Shown here: positions 37,791 through 50,285 of the stretch, piece by piece | Layout: the number at the start of each line of letters is the position of its first letter | Position numbering within the stretch: the stretch's first letter is position 1 | Assembly (NCBI GenBank): GCA_018873225.1 | Contig: JAEILZ010000009.1 | Location: forward strand, 1,107,501-1,171,500 | Reading direction: 5' to 3' | Source of the DNA: [Phialemoniopsis] sp. UDSM-2020 | Taxonomy: Eukaryota; Ascomycota; Sordariomycetes; Thyridiales; Thyridiaceae | Length of the DNA stretch: 64,000 bases | Made by a program: the position numbers and the translations under genes | The notes under the pieces: generated by a model | Database searches by the model: none | Told to the model about the DNA's origin: nothing | The model's input: the letters and a program-made list of their open reading frames with translations, nothing else

Positions 37791-40700
37791 ATGACGGCCC
37801 AGGAGGGCCAACATGGCGGCAGCCATGGCCATCGGGGTGCACAACGACAACAGGCGACAGCTCAACCTGACACCTTTCAACCCGACATAGAAGCCGCAGC
37901 AGGCAGTGGAAGTATTGATAGCAACGAAGAGGGGACTGCCAAGTAAGCTCTATCCGTGCTCTGAGCGTCCATGGCAATGATCCTGACCACGTCGTCTTGC
38001 AGATTATGTCGATACATCTCGAGTTGCCAGGACCCTGTTTCTGAAGAGAACCAGGAAGTGGTCTTGACAGAGACAGAGGTGCCGAGTAGACCGTGGTGGG
38101 CGTTTTGGCGAAAAGTCGGATCCAGCAAAGCATTGTCCGACTTTGTCTCCCTCGCGGAATGGCTCCAAACCCCTATTACAACCGGGCTGAGCGATGACGA
38201 GGTCTCGAGTAGACGCAGGTTCTGTGGCTGGAATGAGCTGGTGTCCGAGAAAGAGAACTTGGTGCTCAAATTTCTCTACTTCTTTTCTGGCCCGATTCTC
38301 TACGGTTCGAATGATGCTGGTCTTTTCCACTCGGTCTCGTGTCACAAGCTCATTTTGTCTTAGTGATGGAGCTCGCCGCTCTAATGGCCCTTTTCCTCCG
38401 GGACTGGATCGAGGCCGGTGTCATCATTGGGATCTTGTTGCTGAATGCGGTTGTCGGCTGGCTTCAAGAAAAACAGATAAGTCGTACGATCCCGCCCTGT
38501 TTCGATGGGGAAGCTAACTGGCTCTCTACGCTGCTGATGTCGTGGCCACCCTGAGGGGCGACATTACCATGACTGCTAAAGTTGTCCGAGGCGGAGTTAT
38601 GCAGTCAATCAAAGCCAGGGAGCTGGTGCCCGGAGATATCGTAAGTCAGCATGCCGCTCTTTTCGATGACCTTGATCTAATCTTTACTTGTAGATCATCA
38701 TCGATGACGGCGATGTGATCCCCGCTGATGCCCGTCTGATTTGCAATTTCGATAATGCTGCGAATGAATATCAACAGTATCAGGCCGAGCTCCAGCACCA
38801 GAGCCATGGCAATCTGCAGCATAGAGCGAATGGGGGAGACGAGGAGGGAGAGGCACCTCATCCCGGCGGGGGCCCGATATTAGCAGTCGACCAGAGCGCC
38901 ATGACAGGCGAGTCCCACGCCGTCGACAAACACATGCTAGATACGATCTACTACACGACGGGGTGTAGGCGTGGGAAGGCTTATGCCGTGGTCACTCATG
39001 TCGCCCCAGCATCTTTTGTCGGCAAGACCGCGTCTCTCACCCAAGGAGCCCAGGACCAAGGCCATTTCAAGGCAATCATGAACTCCATCGGTACTGCTCT
39101 CTTGGTCCTCGTCGTTTTCTTCATTCTCGCTGCTTGGATCGGCGGATTCTATCGCAACGTTCGCATCGTGGATCCACAAGACAGCCCTCACAGTCTGGTG
39201 CGATACATGCTGAGTCTCCTCATCATCGGCGTCCCTGTCGGTCTTCCAGTCGTCACAACAACAACTTTGGCGGTTGGAGCCGCCGTTCTGGCTCGAGAAA
39301 AGGCCATTGTCCAGAAACTGACGGCGATCGAGTCTCTGGCAGGTGTCGATATTCTCTGTTCCGACAAGACGGGTACGCTGACGGCCAATCGACTGTCTCA
39401 GCGAGAACCGTTTGTCATGGAAGGCGTCGATATCAACTGGATGATGGCGGTGGCAGCCCTTGCTTCGAGTCACAATATTGAGAAGCTCGACCCCATTGAC
39501 AAGATTACTATTCACAGTGTCAAGAGATATGGGCCAGCAAAAGCAATACTAGCAAGAAACTGGAAAAACATCCATTTCGAGCCCTTCAATCCCGTCTCAA
39601 AGCTCATTGAGACTGTCAAGGAGCTCGACGGCGTTCGTTATACTTGCATCAAGGGAAGTGCTGCCTCGGTTGTAAACAGGTGCAACGGCAGCCAGGATCA
39701 CGCCGATCTCTTCAAGCAGAAAGCAAGAGAGCTTGCTTCGCGCGGCTTTAGATGTCTGGCTGTCGCCGTCCAAGAGGGAGAGGGCGATTGGCAGCTCCTG
39801 GGCATGCTGTCGCTCTTCGATCCTCCTCGATCGGACACGGCCGAGACAATTGCAGAAGCTCAAGCTCTGGGCCTTTCTGTCAAGATGTTGACTGGAGACG
39901 CCTTGCCCATCGCCAAAGAAACCTGCAAGATGCTGGCGATGGGCACCAAAGTGTACAAGTCGGACCGACTGTCCAAAGAGATACCCGGAACCGCCATCCA
40001 TGATCTCTGCGAGCGAGCGGATGGCTTTGCAGAGGTATTCCCTAAGCATAAATACCTGGTTGTGGAGAAATTACAGTAAGACACACATCTATCCAACGCT
40101 CTTTGACCCTTCTAACCCGATAATGCAGGGAGCGTGGTCATTTAACGGCGATGACCGGCGACGGTGTCAACGACGCGCCGTCGCTGAAGAAATCTGACTG
40201 CGGTATAGCTGTCGAGGGTGCCACTGAGGCTGCCCAGGCCGCATCTGACATTGTCTTCTTGAGGCCGGGTCTGAAGACAATCATCTCAGCGATCAAGATT
40301 TCACGCCAGATCTTCCAACGCATGAAAGCCTACATACAGTATCGCATTGCGCTCTGTATCCATTTGTAAGTCAGCGTTCCTAGCGCTGCACACATCATAC
40401 TAATATGAGATACCAGGGAGATTTACCTGGTGACCTGTATGCTCGGAATCAACGAGACCTTGCATCTACCGCTGGTCGTGTTTCTTGCCCTCTTTGCCGA
40501 CGTCGCTACCATTGCTGTGGGCTTTGACAATGCTCACTACGAGATGCGACCGGTCGAGTGGCAGCTGTCCAAGATCTGGATTATCAGCGTTGTCCTAGGA
40601 GTGCTGCTTGCCTTCGGAACATGGGTTTTGCGTGGGACGTTCTGGCTAATGGAGGGTGGCGTCATCCAAGAATACGGCAGCATCCAGGGCATCCTGTTCC

Positions 40701-41212
40701 TCGAGATCGCCCTCACACAGAACTGGCTTATCTTTGTGGCGCGCGGCTTCAAGACGTGGCCATCGAAGTGGCTGGTCATTGCTATCGGTCTTGTCGACGC
40801 TCTGGCTGTTGCGTTCGCGTGTATGGGATGGTTGACTGGCGGTGCAGGTCAGCCGTCGACGCCGCCGGTGACTGCAGGGAACATCAGCCCAAGCGGTAAG
40901 ACGGACTGGAAGACCGTCGTGGTGGTATTCTTATGTGAGTTGTTCCCTGCTCCCCGGCCCTATGGTGAAGGCCATGACTGACCGTGGCCAGACTCGGTCG
41001 CCGTGTCCATCGTGATCGGTGTCGTCTATCATATCATGACGGGCTGGACATGGCTCAACGACATTGGGCGCAAGAAGCGATCGCGGGAGGACACCAAGAT
41101 GGAGAACATTCTTGCGGCTTTGAGCCACGTTGCTGTGGCGGTTGAGCACGACAGCCGGCCTACTAGTTTTGTGCATCTGACCACACGACAGGACGATTCG
41201 GATGATGAGTGA
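37791..41212 (+). CDS. P-type plasma-membrane H+-ATPase, PMA family
   Basis: Proton-pumping P3A ATPase energising the plasma membrane. Eight exons: 37791-37942, 38003-38304, 38364-38476, 38530-38640, 38694-40075, 40129-40365, 40417-40934 and 40992-41212; the product is 1,011 residues. Landmarks are the A-domain TGES within [15 protein letters not shown], the phosphorylation motif CSDKTGTLT with Asp450, and the hinge motif [14 protein letters not shown] with transmembrane helices on both sides. Between IPADARLIC and the TGES motif there is a Gln/His/Gly-rich insertion of about 50 residues, and both tails differ from canonical Pma1 (about 920 residues), so this is probably the diverged PMA2-like paralogue found in many filamentous fungi. 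Intron 3 (38477-38529) is AT-AC, not GT-AG, and is required to give the conserved [14 protein letters not shown]. Confidence 0.93.
38477..38529 (+). other. AT-AC intron (U2-type signals) in the PMA-type ATPase gene
   Basis: This 53-bp intron begins ATAAGT after CAG and ends CTCTAC before GCT GCT GAT. It has a perfect CTAAC branch site at 38514-38518, 12 bases from the 3' end. Removing it restores the family-conserved Gln-Ala-Ala-Asp-Val-Val. Retention leads to TGA. The donor resembles GTAAGT with G to A, and lacks the U12 ATATCC element. Confidence 0.85.
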
Positions 41213-42814
41213 GAGTTGCTCGTTGCAACGCACACGGGCATCACAGGCTGGACTTCCCGGCCCGGGCTGGCTGGATCCGGACTTTGCTTCACTTTCCGTT
41301 TCCCTCTGCGATTTCCTCCCCTGGCTTTCCCCTTTCCCTGTACGTTTCTGCCCCCTTTATCTTTTCCAAAAACATCCCCCAGATCGGGTGCACCACACTC
41401 TTTGCAACTCCAACTGACAAGACCTTCGCTTGCTTCTCTATCAGCACTTCTGGTTTCCTTTGCTCTTAGTTGCATACCAATTTGCATGGGTTACACGACG
41501 ACAAGCAGACGAAGGTTGTTGGCCATGGACGACATTTGATTACTGTGTAGGGTTTGTGCTGTACTTTAGTTGAAACAAAAGAAGCATGGAGTTGGATATT
41601 TGTATGGGGCCTGGAAGGATGTTTGCTTAGAAGTATGAGGTACTACGTAATTGGCTTTTCCTTAGACAAACGCACTGATTCTCTTTTCACGAAAGCCACC
41701 TCCTACCCCGTACCTGCAGAGCAAACGAAGTGCTTGCTTATTCAAGGTTACTGAGTAGACAGTGTAGGAGACAATTAGACATGCTATCCCGGAGTCGAGA
41801 GATACCCTCCGTAGCATTTTTGAAAATGAATAATCCTGATTAGTCTAGGCCCAGCCACAGGCTGCTAATGTGGAGGATGACTTGGTAAGGGAAAAAGTCC
41901 TGACATTTCCCGGCTCAATTCCGTGAGTAGGAGAGGGAGCCACAAGCCACAGGACCACAACAGCACTCGAGGCGTAACACTAATAGCAACGTTGGTGAGG
42001 TAACTTGGACGAGCTTGCAAGGGAGACAGACTAGAGTGACTAGCTACTACGTATGTACACGAATATCCACTGATCTGCGGGGTGAATCTGGCTCTGCCCT
42101 GGATATTAGCGGCATCGCCGTGGTTGCTAGGGCAACACAGACTGCATGATGGCCTGAAACCCGGGGGCGCTTGTCCTTTTGCAGGCCAGCCCAGCACGCC
42201 CTACAGGTGGGCAGACGCAAGGTGGCACTGGTGGACATGGCGCACGGCAGTGCTGCGAGCGAGCGAGCGCAAGCGTAAAAAACCACCCCCCACCGGCCGG
42301 TGCCCACCCCTGCTTTGTTTACATTCGTCTCTCTCAACTCTCACCCCCAACCAGAGCGGGCGCTACTTTTATTAACAACAGACCACATACCAGACCGCAT
42401 CTGCTATTCTCCCTCTTCCCGCCCACCCATCACACACATTATACACGCACACATCAAGAGGCAAATCATCGCCTGTTTCTCCCTTGCTCGAGGAATGGTC
42501 TCGTCGGTGTCGCCGTGAGATCTAGTTGTTGAGGTGGACGCCCTTTCTCTTCTCTGCGGAGGCGAATCCTTTTAACCTTACCTGACGACCCTTTCACTTG
42601 TTGACATATCCGCTCCCCACCAACTATTCCAACCCAGCATTCCTCACCAGCATTGCCTTTTGACTACTCTTTATCAAAATCGAGTGTCGCATCCTGGAAA
42701 GGATTTGCGCACCATCCCAATATCATCTGCGCTCTCCTTCAATCGTACATTGGAGGCCGTCGCAGCTGCGCGCAGTCGCATCGCGGTTCTGAGCCTGGCT
42801 GACGGCTATCCCCC
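41213..42814. promoter_or_regulatory. PMA-type gene 3' region and BUD4 upstream region
   Basis: About 1.6 kb in tandem. The right half is strongly pyrimidine- and CAC-rich, fitting a long BUD4 leader. No gene recognised. Confidence 0.5.
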
Positions 42815-45800
42815 ATGATGGCCTCGTCGGAACCGGTAGGTCGCAACGCGCAGGCTTCGTAAAACATGGAACAGATTGGCTAACGCTACCTTCTCAGGTT
42901 CATCCACTGCGCATCTCAAAGAACACTCCTGTCTCGTCGGGATCTCCAGTCAAGATGGCCAGCTCTATTCCGCGACCCTTGTCTGAGATCTCCCCGATGG
43001 AGAAGAGGCGAAATTCGCCCAGCTGGAACCAAGCCACTAAGGTGGGCCTACCTGCATTCCAGAGCATCTCTGCGATCCGAGCCATTTGCTAATGTCATGT
43101 CTTAGAAAATGACTGTGGGCTCCGACTCTTCTCCATTCCAGTCGTCCCCGTTGGATGGCACCACCTCGCCCCGGCTGTTCTGGCAGAACCGGGGCTTCAA
43201 CGAGAACAATCTCTATGGCCGATCAGGCTCCCCGTCACCAACTCGACGATCATCTATTGAGCGCCTACAGAAGGCTTCCCGCGTCAAGAACAGCAACATT
43301 CTCGCACTCGAACAGAAGCAAGAGTACGACCCTACGCGCCTCCCTCAGATCGAGCGGCCCCTTGCAAAGGTCCAAGGCAATGCTTACGGCGGCCGAGGCA
43401 TCAACGGGTTCAGGTCCAGCGGCGAAAACAAGGGCCACCAGCGCAGCGAAAGCATGACGAGCATCCCTCTCTATAACCCAGCGAGGCCGCCTCACTCGCA
43501 GACTGCGCCTTCTCTAAATGCGCCTCGAACGCCGACCACTAAGGATCCGGGCTCTCCCATCAAGTCGTCGCTCTCGACCAACAGGTTCAAGAGCAGCTAC
43601 GACTCGCAGCAGGGAGACGGCTCTACCATCGACGCCTCGATGGAAGACCCTCAACTTCCGTCGGGCAGGTCTCTGCACCGCCACGCAAAGAGCGTCACTT
43701 TTGACGCGGCACCGCCTCAAATCAACGAGTATGAGATGGCCACACCAGATCTGTCTTCCATCGGCACGAATTCTCGCGAAGGAAGCTACGAGTCTGAAGA
43801 AGATGACGACGAGTATGAGAACCACTACCTTGCTGGTGAATCGCACGGGCAGGAGGACAGCTTTGATGCGTCTCTCGAAGACACTGACAAGACGCCCGTT
43901 GTCGGCCCTGATGATTGGAGGCACGAGAGCCCGGCGGCGCACACACGCGGCTTGGAAGACCCCTTCGAGGGAAGCCCCATGCCCGACGCTGTTCCTACCT
44001 CAACCGACCGCCCCCCGCACAATCGCACAGACTCATCCAACTCTGACCACAGGCCGCTGCCGCCTCTGCCCGGCATGCAGCTGACTAGGAGTCACTCATC
44101 GTCATCTACAAGCGCTACAGCAGAGCGTATGGTTGGTGCTCACAGAACTCTGCCGTCACCACCTCCCGCAGCGTCGACCAAGTCGGAGATCCAGAACTTC
44201 GGCAACGGCAAGATGACCCTTGAGGAGCGTCTGAAGCTTATGATGCTCTCTGATGATGGCAAGTCCGCAGCTGAACAGCAGCGCGAACGCCGCATGCGCC
44301 GAGCCGGCACCCGTGAGCGTGTTGGAAGCAGTACTCCAGAGCCTGAACTACCCGTCCTTGATCCAGAGGAGCAGGACGAGGCCGAGGACACCATTGGTGA
44401 TCTTTCCGGTCTTGAAGAGTACCAGCTCCCGCCTCGCATCTCACGCGAGTCTATTCTTCGCCGGGTCAACGGAAACCAGGGTCTGGAGCGCGAGTCTGAT
44501 TACAACTTCTCGTCGCCTGCTCCAAGCTCAAGCCCTGAGCGTCGCCTTCCCTTGGACCCCGATGTCCCTATTCCGAGCACGGAAGACTCTATGCTTGATG
44601 TCAGCGACATAAGCGCCCTTGAGGACGATGTTCCTGAGAAGGAGGCGGACCTGTACTCCATCACCGACTATTATCAACAGACAGAGTCTCAACAAGGCGA
44701 TGATATCAATGAGGATGCGGCCGATGCTATCAACGACACTGACTCCGCCAGCCACTACTCCGATGCCTCCAAAGAAGCAGGCCTCCAAGCCGATGGTGCA
44801 TCCACGCCTCGCGCGACAACTCCTGTTCCCGAGGAGAGTCTGCCTGAGCCAACCGAGCAGCCCGACGCTTTCTTGCCGGATCTCCCCACCAAGAGCAACA
44901 AGCTTGATCTTGGCAGTGGCATGGAGAGTTTCATGCTCCCCAAGCCGACTGAGGCTGACACCGCACCGAAGATGGCTGAGGCTCATGCGTATCTGCAACG
45001 CCCCTACACGCCCGAGCAGCAGATGTCTAAACCTGAGTACGATGGTTCCGGCTGGGGTGAGGATGACGAGTATGACGAGGAGCCCAGCACTCCAGAGTCT
45101 GTCATTCACCATCCCATGCCTGACGACTCACCCAAAGAGTCTCCAGCAATCCCGGAGCAAGTGGCCACCATCAAGGCATCCGGATCTAAGCTCAAGACCC
45201 GGCCATCTGCCACACCCTCGGACATTATGGCCATGCGTGAGGCTCGGCGCCAAGTTAGTCGCGAGGTGCCTGACATCCCTCCAATTCCGGAGCGGCATCG
45301 CAACCGCCTGTCGAGGGATTTCGATGTTGAGCGAGATCTGTCGGCGAGCGACGAATTCCTCGAGCGTCATCCCAGCTTTAAGAATCGCAGCCTTACGCTG
45401 GAGCTTGACCTAGGCTTGAGCCTTGACAAGGACTTCGACCGAGTCATCGAAGCACAAAAGGTGGCTGACCAACAATTTTCTTTGCCCCCTCAAAAGAACA
45501 CTCCAGCCCCAGCTCTCAGTAGACAAGCGTCTCTGAAAACCAGCAGCAACTTTATCAACACAGATCAGAAGACAATGATAGGCAACACTGATACTAACAT
45601 CACTGCTCGTAAACAGCGCGGTTACCTCATGCGCCAGAACACCAAGCTTGTGGCCGCCAGCGACAAGGATTCGGAGGACTTCCGAGGAACTCGATCAGCT
45701 GGCAACTCGCCCATCAAGAAGGACCGGCCGCAGTCCTGGACCGTTGAACCCTGGAACGGCCAGCGAAGGAAGAGTACCAAGAAGGCCAACCGCATGACCG

Positions 45801-47266
45801 GACCTGTGCCTCCTCTGCCCGGACATGAGAGCAACGCTGCACCTCTCAACAGCCTGCCCGAAGAAGAGCCCCATGTCGACGTCGCTCCCGAAGACAGCGG
45901 CGAACGTGGCAGACTGTTCATCAAGGTGATGGGCGTCAAGGATCTTGACTTGCCAGTTCCGAAGAGTAAGAGCCTGATCCCCATCTTCTCATGAGTATCT
46001 GTACTAATGCCTGACCTAGATGAGCGAACCTGGTTTGCACTTACACTCGACAATGGTGTCCACTGCGTCACTACTGCCTGGCTTGAGCTCGCCAGGAACG
46101 CCCCTATTGGTCAAGAGTTTGAACTCGTTGTGCCAAACGACCTTGAGTTCCAGCTGACCCTGAACGTGAAGCTGGAGAAGCCAGCGCCGACGAAGGCGAT
46201 ACAGTCTCCTACCAAGGCGACCAAGCCCAAAACGTCTACTTTCAGCAGGGTGTTCGCCTCTCCCAAGAAGCGCAAGGAGATGGAGCTCCGTCAAAGGGAG
46301 GAGGAGGAGCGACTAGCCCGTGAGCGCCGCGAAGCCCAGGCCAGAAGCACAAATGCTCAGCCTACCGCCTGGGACCTTCTTTCGCCCCTTGCAGCCGACG
46401 ATGGCAGTTTCGCCCGTGCCTATGTCTGCCTCAAGGAACACGAGTCGAGATGCTTCGGCCGCCCCTATTCCGTCGAGGTTGCCTGCTTCAACGAGTGGGC
46501 TACTGAGGAGGCGAACTTCGCGTCAAGTGTCAAGAGTAAGCGTGGCAACACTGCTGTTGTTCGCCGAGCACCGTACAAGATCGGCAAGTTGGAGCTGCAG
46601 CTGCTCTTCGTCCCCCGGCCTAAGGGCGCCGGTGAGGAGGACATGCCGAAGAGCATGAACTCCTGCATCCGTGAGATGAGGGCTGCTGAGGAGAGACTTT
46701 CCCGCAACTGGGAAGGACATTTGAGCCAGCAAGGTGGTGACTGCCCGGTAAGTCAGACATCGAAGATAAATGTTGCTGAGATTATGTCGCTAACATCTCT
46801 ATAGTATTGGCGCCGCCGCTATTTCAAGCTTGTCGGCACAAAGCTCACAGCCTATCACGAGGCTACGAGGCAGCCACGAGCCACGATCAACCTGGGCAAC
46901 GCTAAGCGCCTGATTGACGACAAGAGAGCCTTGACTGAGAAGGAGACTACTGGTCGCAATGGTCAACGCCGCCGCTCAGCATTCGCTGAGGAGGAGGAAG
47001 GCTACATGTTTGTCGAAGAGGGCTTCCGCATGCGCTTCAACAACGGAGAGGTCATCGACTTCTACGCTGACACTGCCCAAGACAAGGAGGGCTGGATGAA
47101 GGTTCTTTCCGAGGTTGTCGGACGTGACAGCACCGGAGACGACGATAGCAGTGCCTCGCGGGCCAAGGGCAAGTGGTGCGATCTCGTCCTCAAGCGGGAG
47201 GACACCATTCGCAAGCGGACCGAGGGTCGCAGAGTCCACTCGCGGACCAAGAGCATGCTCACATGA
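42815..47266 (+). CDS. BUD4: Bud4/anillin-like septation protein with PH domain
   Basis: Anillin-like scaffold that recruits septins and Rho GTPase regulators to the incipient septum in filamentous fungi. Exons are 42815-42835, 42898-43041, 43106-45965, 46020-46747 and 46805-47266; introns are 54-64 bp and all keep frame. The product is 1,404 residues. The first 1,000 residues are hydrophilic, Ser/Pro-rich and disordered, with many acidic patches and short basic Ser/Pro motifs typical of phosphorylated scaffolds. Near 989 begins the anillin-homology/C2-like region (LFIKVMGVKDLDLPVP, then RTWFALTLDNGVHC), with a charged Lys/Arg/Glu coiled insertion. The PH domain begins near 1245 (YWRRRYFKLVGTKLTAYHE) and ends near the conserved Trp of KEGWMKVL. 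Of the two adjacent start codons (42815 and 42818) I chose the first. Confidence 0.9.
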
Positions 47267-47922
47267 GCCTTTTCTTGACGACGAACCCTCCTTTCTGTAT
47301 GATCATGTTGCGACGAAAGGAATGAATTGATTGAAGGGAAGACATGGCATCCCTGACATGATATCCGAGCCCACGAACGGCCGGGAAAGGAGTTTTCATG
47401 GACTTGTTCTTTTTTCCAGAACTGGCATCTTCTTCACTTCTAACATTGTCTCCGCTTCTCTCTCTCGTTCATCCTGTTACCTGGTCTGGCTGGCTCGGAT
47501 TCTGTGCATATACACCTTTTTACTTTTTTTTTTCTTCTTTTGAAAAGAAAAAGACATTAGCAACGGCGCCTGCTTCGCAGCGGTGCTGTTTGCGACTAGG
47601 GACTAATAATGACTATTATGTTGAAATAACGAGCAAAGACAGACACTTTGAATTCATTCTTGTCAAAACGTTGCTTTGTGCTTCGATGTAATGATGCGTG
47701 TTGAATGCAGCGATATACTCTGTCTATGGTTCTGGGCTCTCACGTTGGCTGTATGTCATATGACTTGCGACGTTATAGAGATGGAAATACGAACTTTTGA
47801 TCAGGCAAGTCAGTGAACTGGTAGAGATGCTTCCGTATGTAATTCGGTGCTCTACGTTCTTCTATATGGGTATCAACACGTCTATGTAGCCTTCTTCTAT
47901 ATCCCCCCTGCTCTCTCCACTT
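47267..47922. other. Convergent intergenic region BUD4/HIS6
   Basis: Holds both 3' untranslated regions; contains a T-rich stretch near 47520-47540. Nothing else seen. Confidence 0.6.
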
Positions 47923-48782
47923 TTACTTTTCTTGCCTCTTGTTCCACTGCACGCAGTCGTCAAACTTGACGCCGCTGCCGCCGAAGCAGTCGAGCGCGCT
48001 GCCGATGGTCAGGTCGACCCGGCCGTCGCTCAGCTCCTTGACGAGGTCGAGGTCGGCGAGGTTGCGGCCGCCGCCGGCGTAGGTCACGGGGATGGTGCAC
48101 CACTCGGCTAGCCGGCGGACGAGGTCCTCGTCGATGCCGCGCTGCAGGCCCTCGTTGTCGGCGGCGTGGATCAGGAACTCGGAGCAGTAGGGCTCGAGGA
48201 GGGATATTGATTCTAAATAGTCCCAAGTCAGCAATATGGCCTCTTGCTCACTGTTGCAGTGTGGCTGTTGAAGGCCCAACGACTTTACTGACCTTGGTTG
48301 ACCTCCATGTCCGTAATAGTCTGCCACTTGTTCATAGCGACGAACCACCCGTCCCCTTGCCGCCGGCAGCTAAGATCGATCACCAGCTTCTCCTTGTCCC
48401 CGCCCAGCGCCGCGAGCACGCCGTCCAGCCTCTCCTGGGAGAACTTGCCCCCGGGGAACAGGTAGCTCGTGACGATGACCTTGTCGGCGCCCGCGGCGAC
48501 CCACTCGCCGGCATTGGCGTCCGTGACGCCGCCGCCGACTTGTAACCCTTGAGGCCAGGCGGCCAGCGCCGAGTGCGCGGCGTCGGTGTTGCCCGGGCCC
48601 AACATGATGACGTGCGCGCCGCGCAGGTCGTTGTCGCGGTACAAGGTTGCGAAGTGGGCGGCTGGTAGGGCCGAGACGTGGTTCGTGCGCAGGGAGGCGG
48701 CGTCGGCGTCGGAGAGGGTGCCGCCGACGATCTGCTTGACCTGGCCTGCGTGCAGGTCTATGCAGGGGCGGAAGCGCGTCAT
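47923..48782 (-). CDS. HIS6: ProFAR isomerase His6 (histidine biosynthesis step 4)
   Basis: 1-(5-phosphoribosyl)-5-[(5-phosphoribosylamino)methylideneamino]imidazole-4-carboxamide isomerase, a cytosolic (beta/alpha)8 Amadori-type isomerase of histidine synthesis. Exons are complement(48293-48782) and complement(47923-48212), with an 80-bp intron (GTCAGT..TTTAG) splitting a Glu codon; the product is 259 residues. Visible features are [18 protein letters not shown] (catalytic Asp9 region), LQVGGGV (phosphate-binding Gly loop), [22 protein letters not shown] and [11 protein letters not shown]. Length and layout match fungal His6. It is divergent from FAF1, 484 bp apart. I looked for a TGASTCA site for general amino-acid control in the shared region and did not see a perfect one. 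Confidence 0.95.
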
Positions 48783-49266
48783 TTTTGCCCCTCTGTCTAT
48801 CTATCTGGAGGATCTGGGGCGGTTGTGTCGTGAGGGAGAGGGTGGGTGTGAGTTGAGACTGGTCAACACAATGCGAGGATCGGCTTTGGGGGCCAATTGG
48901 TGCAGATTCCTCCCGGTTCTTGCTATGAGGTGTCGTCGAGAGAAAATTTGGGTTTAACACGGGAGCTCCCGCAATAAGAAAACGGCGTTAAGTTTCAATG
49001 AGGTTGTGACAAGTGACGATCCCATCCCGTCTGTTAGAGGGGTCCTGCGCTATCGATAGTGCATGGTGGGGGGTTTTATCAGCTTAGCTTCGTCTCAAGC
49101 TCCTCCACGTCCCAGGACTCCAAGCTTGCTATTGGTGCGCTGCAACGGACGATCCACCAAAAAGTTTTACGGCGCAAGGCTATCTTTGACTTGAACCTCG
49201 AAAGACAAGAGCAGAAGCAACATCCCGCTTCTGTCAAAGCGCATCCCGACTACGCACACACACATA
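48783..49266. promoter_or_regulatory. Shared HIS6/FAF1 upstream region
   Basis: 484 bp between divergent start codons. No perfect Gcn4/CPC1-type TGASTCA site found by eye; no other element recognised. Confidence 0.5.
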
Positions 49267-50285
49267 ATGGGCTCATCAGTATTGGGAAAGAGGAAACAAA
49301 AGGCCTCAGAGGAGGAACTTGAGGACGCCCAAGCCATCTTCCGCAAGCACTTCGAGGCCCAGTTCCAGCTCCTTCCCGAGGACCAGCCTGTGGGCAAGGC
49401 TAGCGACGAGGCGGAAGAAGAGGATGGCGAAGACGAGATCGACAGTGACGACTCCGATGCCGAGTCAGGGTGGGAAGGCCTTTCAGGCGACGAAAAGGAC
49501 GACGGTATGAAGACTCGAGAAGCGCCTGCACGCTCGACTCCCAGCTAACTCCCGTTCCTCCCAGACACAACCGCCGTCCAGGTCATAGACCACAGCATAT
49601 CACACTCAAAAAAAGACAGCGCCTTCACAAAAGCCGAACTCCGAGCATACATGGTACACACACAGTCCTTACCAAACCCCCTCCTTCGCCTGTCACACCA
49701 AACTAACTCACTCACTCGCAGTCCAAAACCCCCTCAGCCCTCCCCTCGGACGCCCCCAAGCCCACGCCCTCCTCCCGCCGCAGCAAACCCGGCGCCTCCG
49801 ACGACCCAGAGGACTCGGCCGCCCTGCTAGCAAACGACCTCGCCCTGCAGCGCCTCATATCCGAGTCCCACCTCCTCGCACCCGCACACTCCTCCTCCTC
49901 TGCCTCCCCGTCCGCATCAAAGCCCTTCGCCCAGGGCCGCGCCCGCCAGGCCGCCACCTCGCTGCGCCTAGCCGCCCTCGGCGCCTCGGCCTCGGCCCTC
50001 GCCACGCAGCACAAGATGCCCATGGCCCAGCGCAAGGGCATCGCGGCGGCGGCGGCGGCCAAGGAGCACAAGCGCCGGCGCGAGGCCAAGCTCAACGGCG
50101 TCGTGCTCGAGCGGCCCGACAGCAGCAAGAGGAAGGACGTGAAGAGGAGGAGAGGAGGCGCCGTGGACGCGCCGTCGGTGGGCAGGATGAGGGGCGCCGA
50201 GCTGCGGTTGAGCAAGCGCGACATACGCGACGTCGAGGGCCCGAGGGGCGGCGGCGACTGGAAGAAGAAGAAGAGAAGGAGGTGA
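49267..50285 (+). CDS. FAF1: 40S assembly factor Faf1 (rRNA processing)
   Basis: Nucleolar 90S/pre-40S biogenesis factor. Exons are 49267-49504, 49565-49653 and 49722-50285; introns are 60 bp (GTATGA..CCCAG, with CTAAC branch) and 68 bp (GTACAC..CGCAG). The product is 296 residues. The N terminus has an acidic stretch (EEEDGEDEIDSDDSDAE); the conserved core is LLANDLALQRLISESHLL and the MPMAQRKGIAAAAAAKEHKRRREAKLNGVVLE segment, followed by a Lys/Arg-rich tail ending KKKKRRR. I assign Faf1 from the core motifs and the size; another basic nucleolar protein is the alternative. High GC of the last exon makes long shadow frames on the other strand, which I discard. Confidence 0.82.

Noticed and set aside
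38295..38320. GGTTCGAAT sequence resembling a tRNA T-loop
   Set aside because: It is the 5' end of PMA intron 2; there is no surrounding cloverleaf.
38481..38555. Canonical GT-AG alternative to the AT-AC intron
   Set aside because: It joins phase-incompatible positions and deletes conserved residues.
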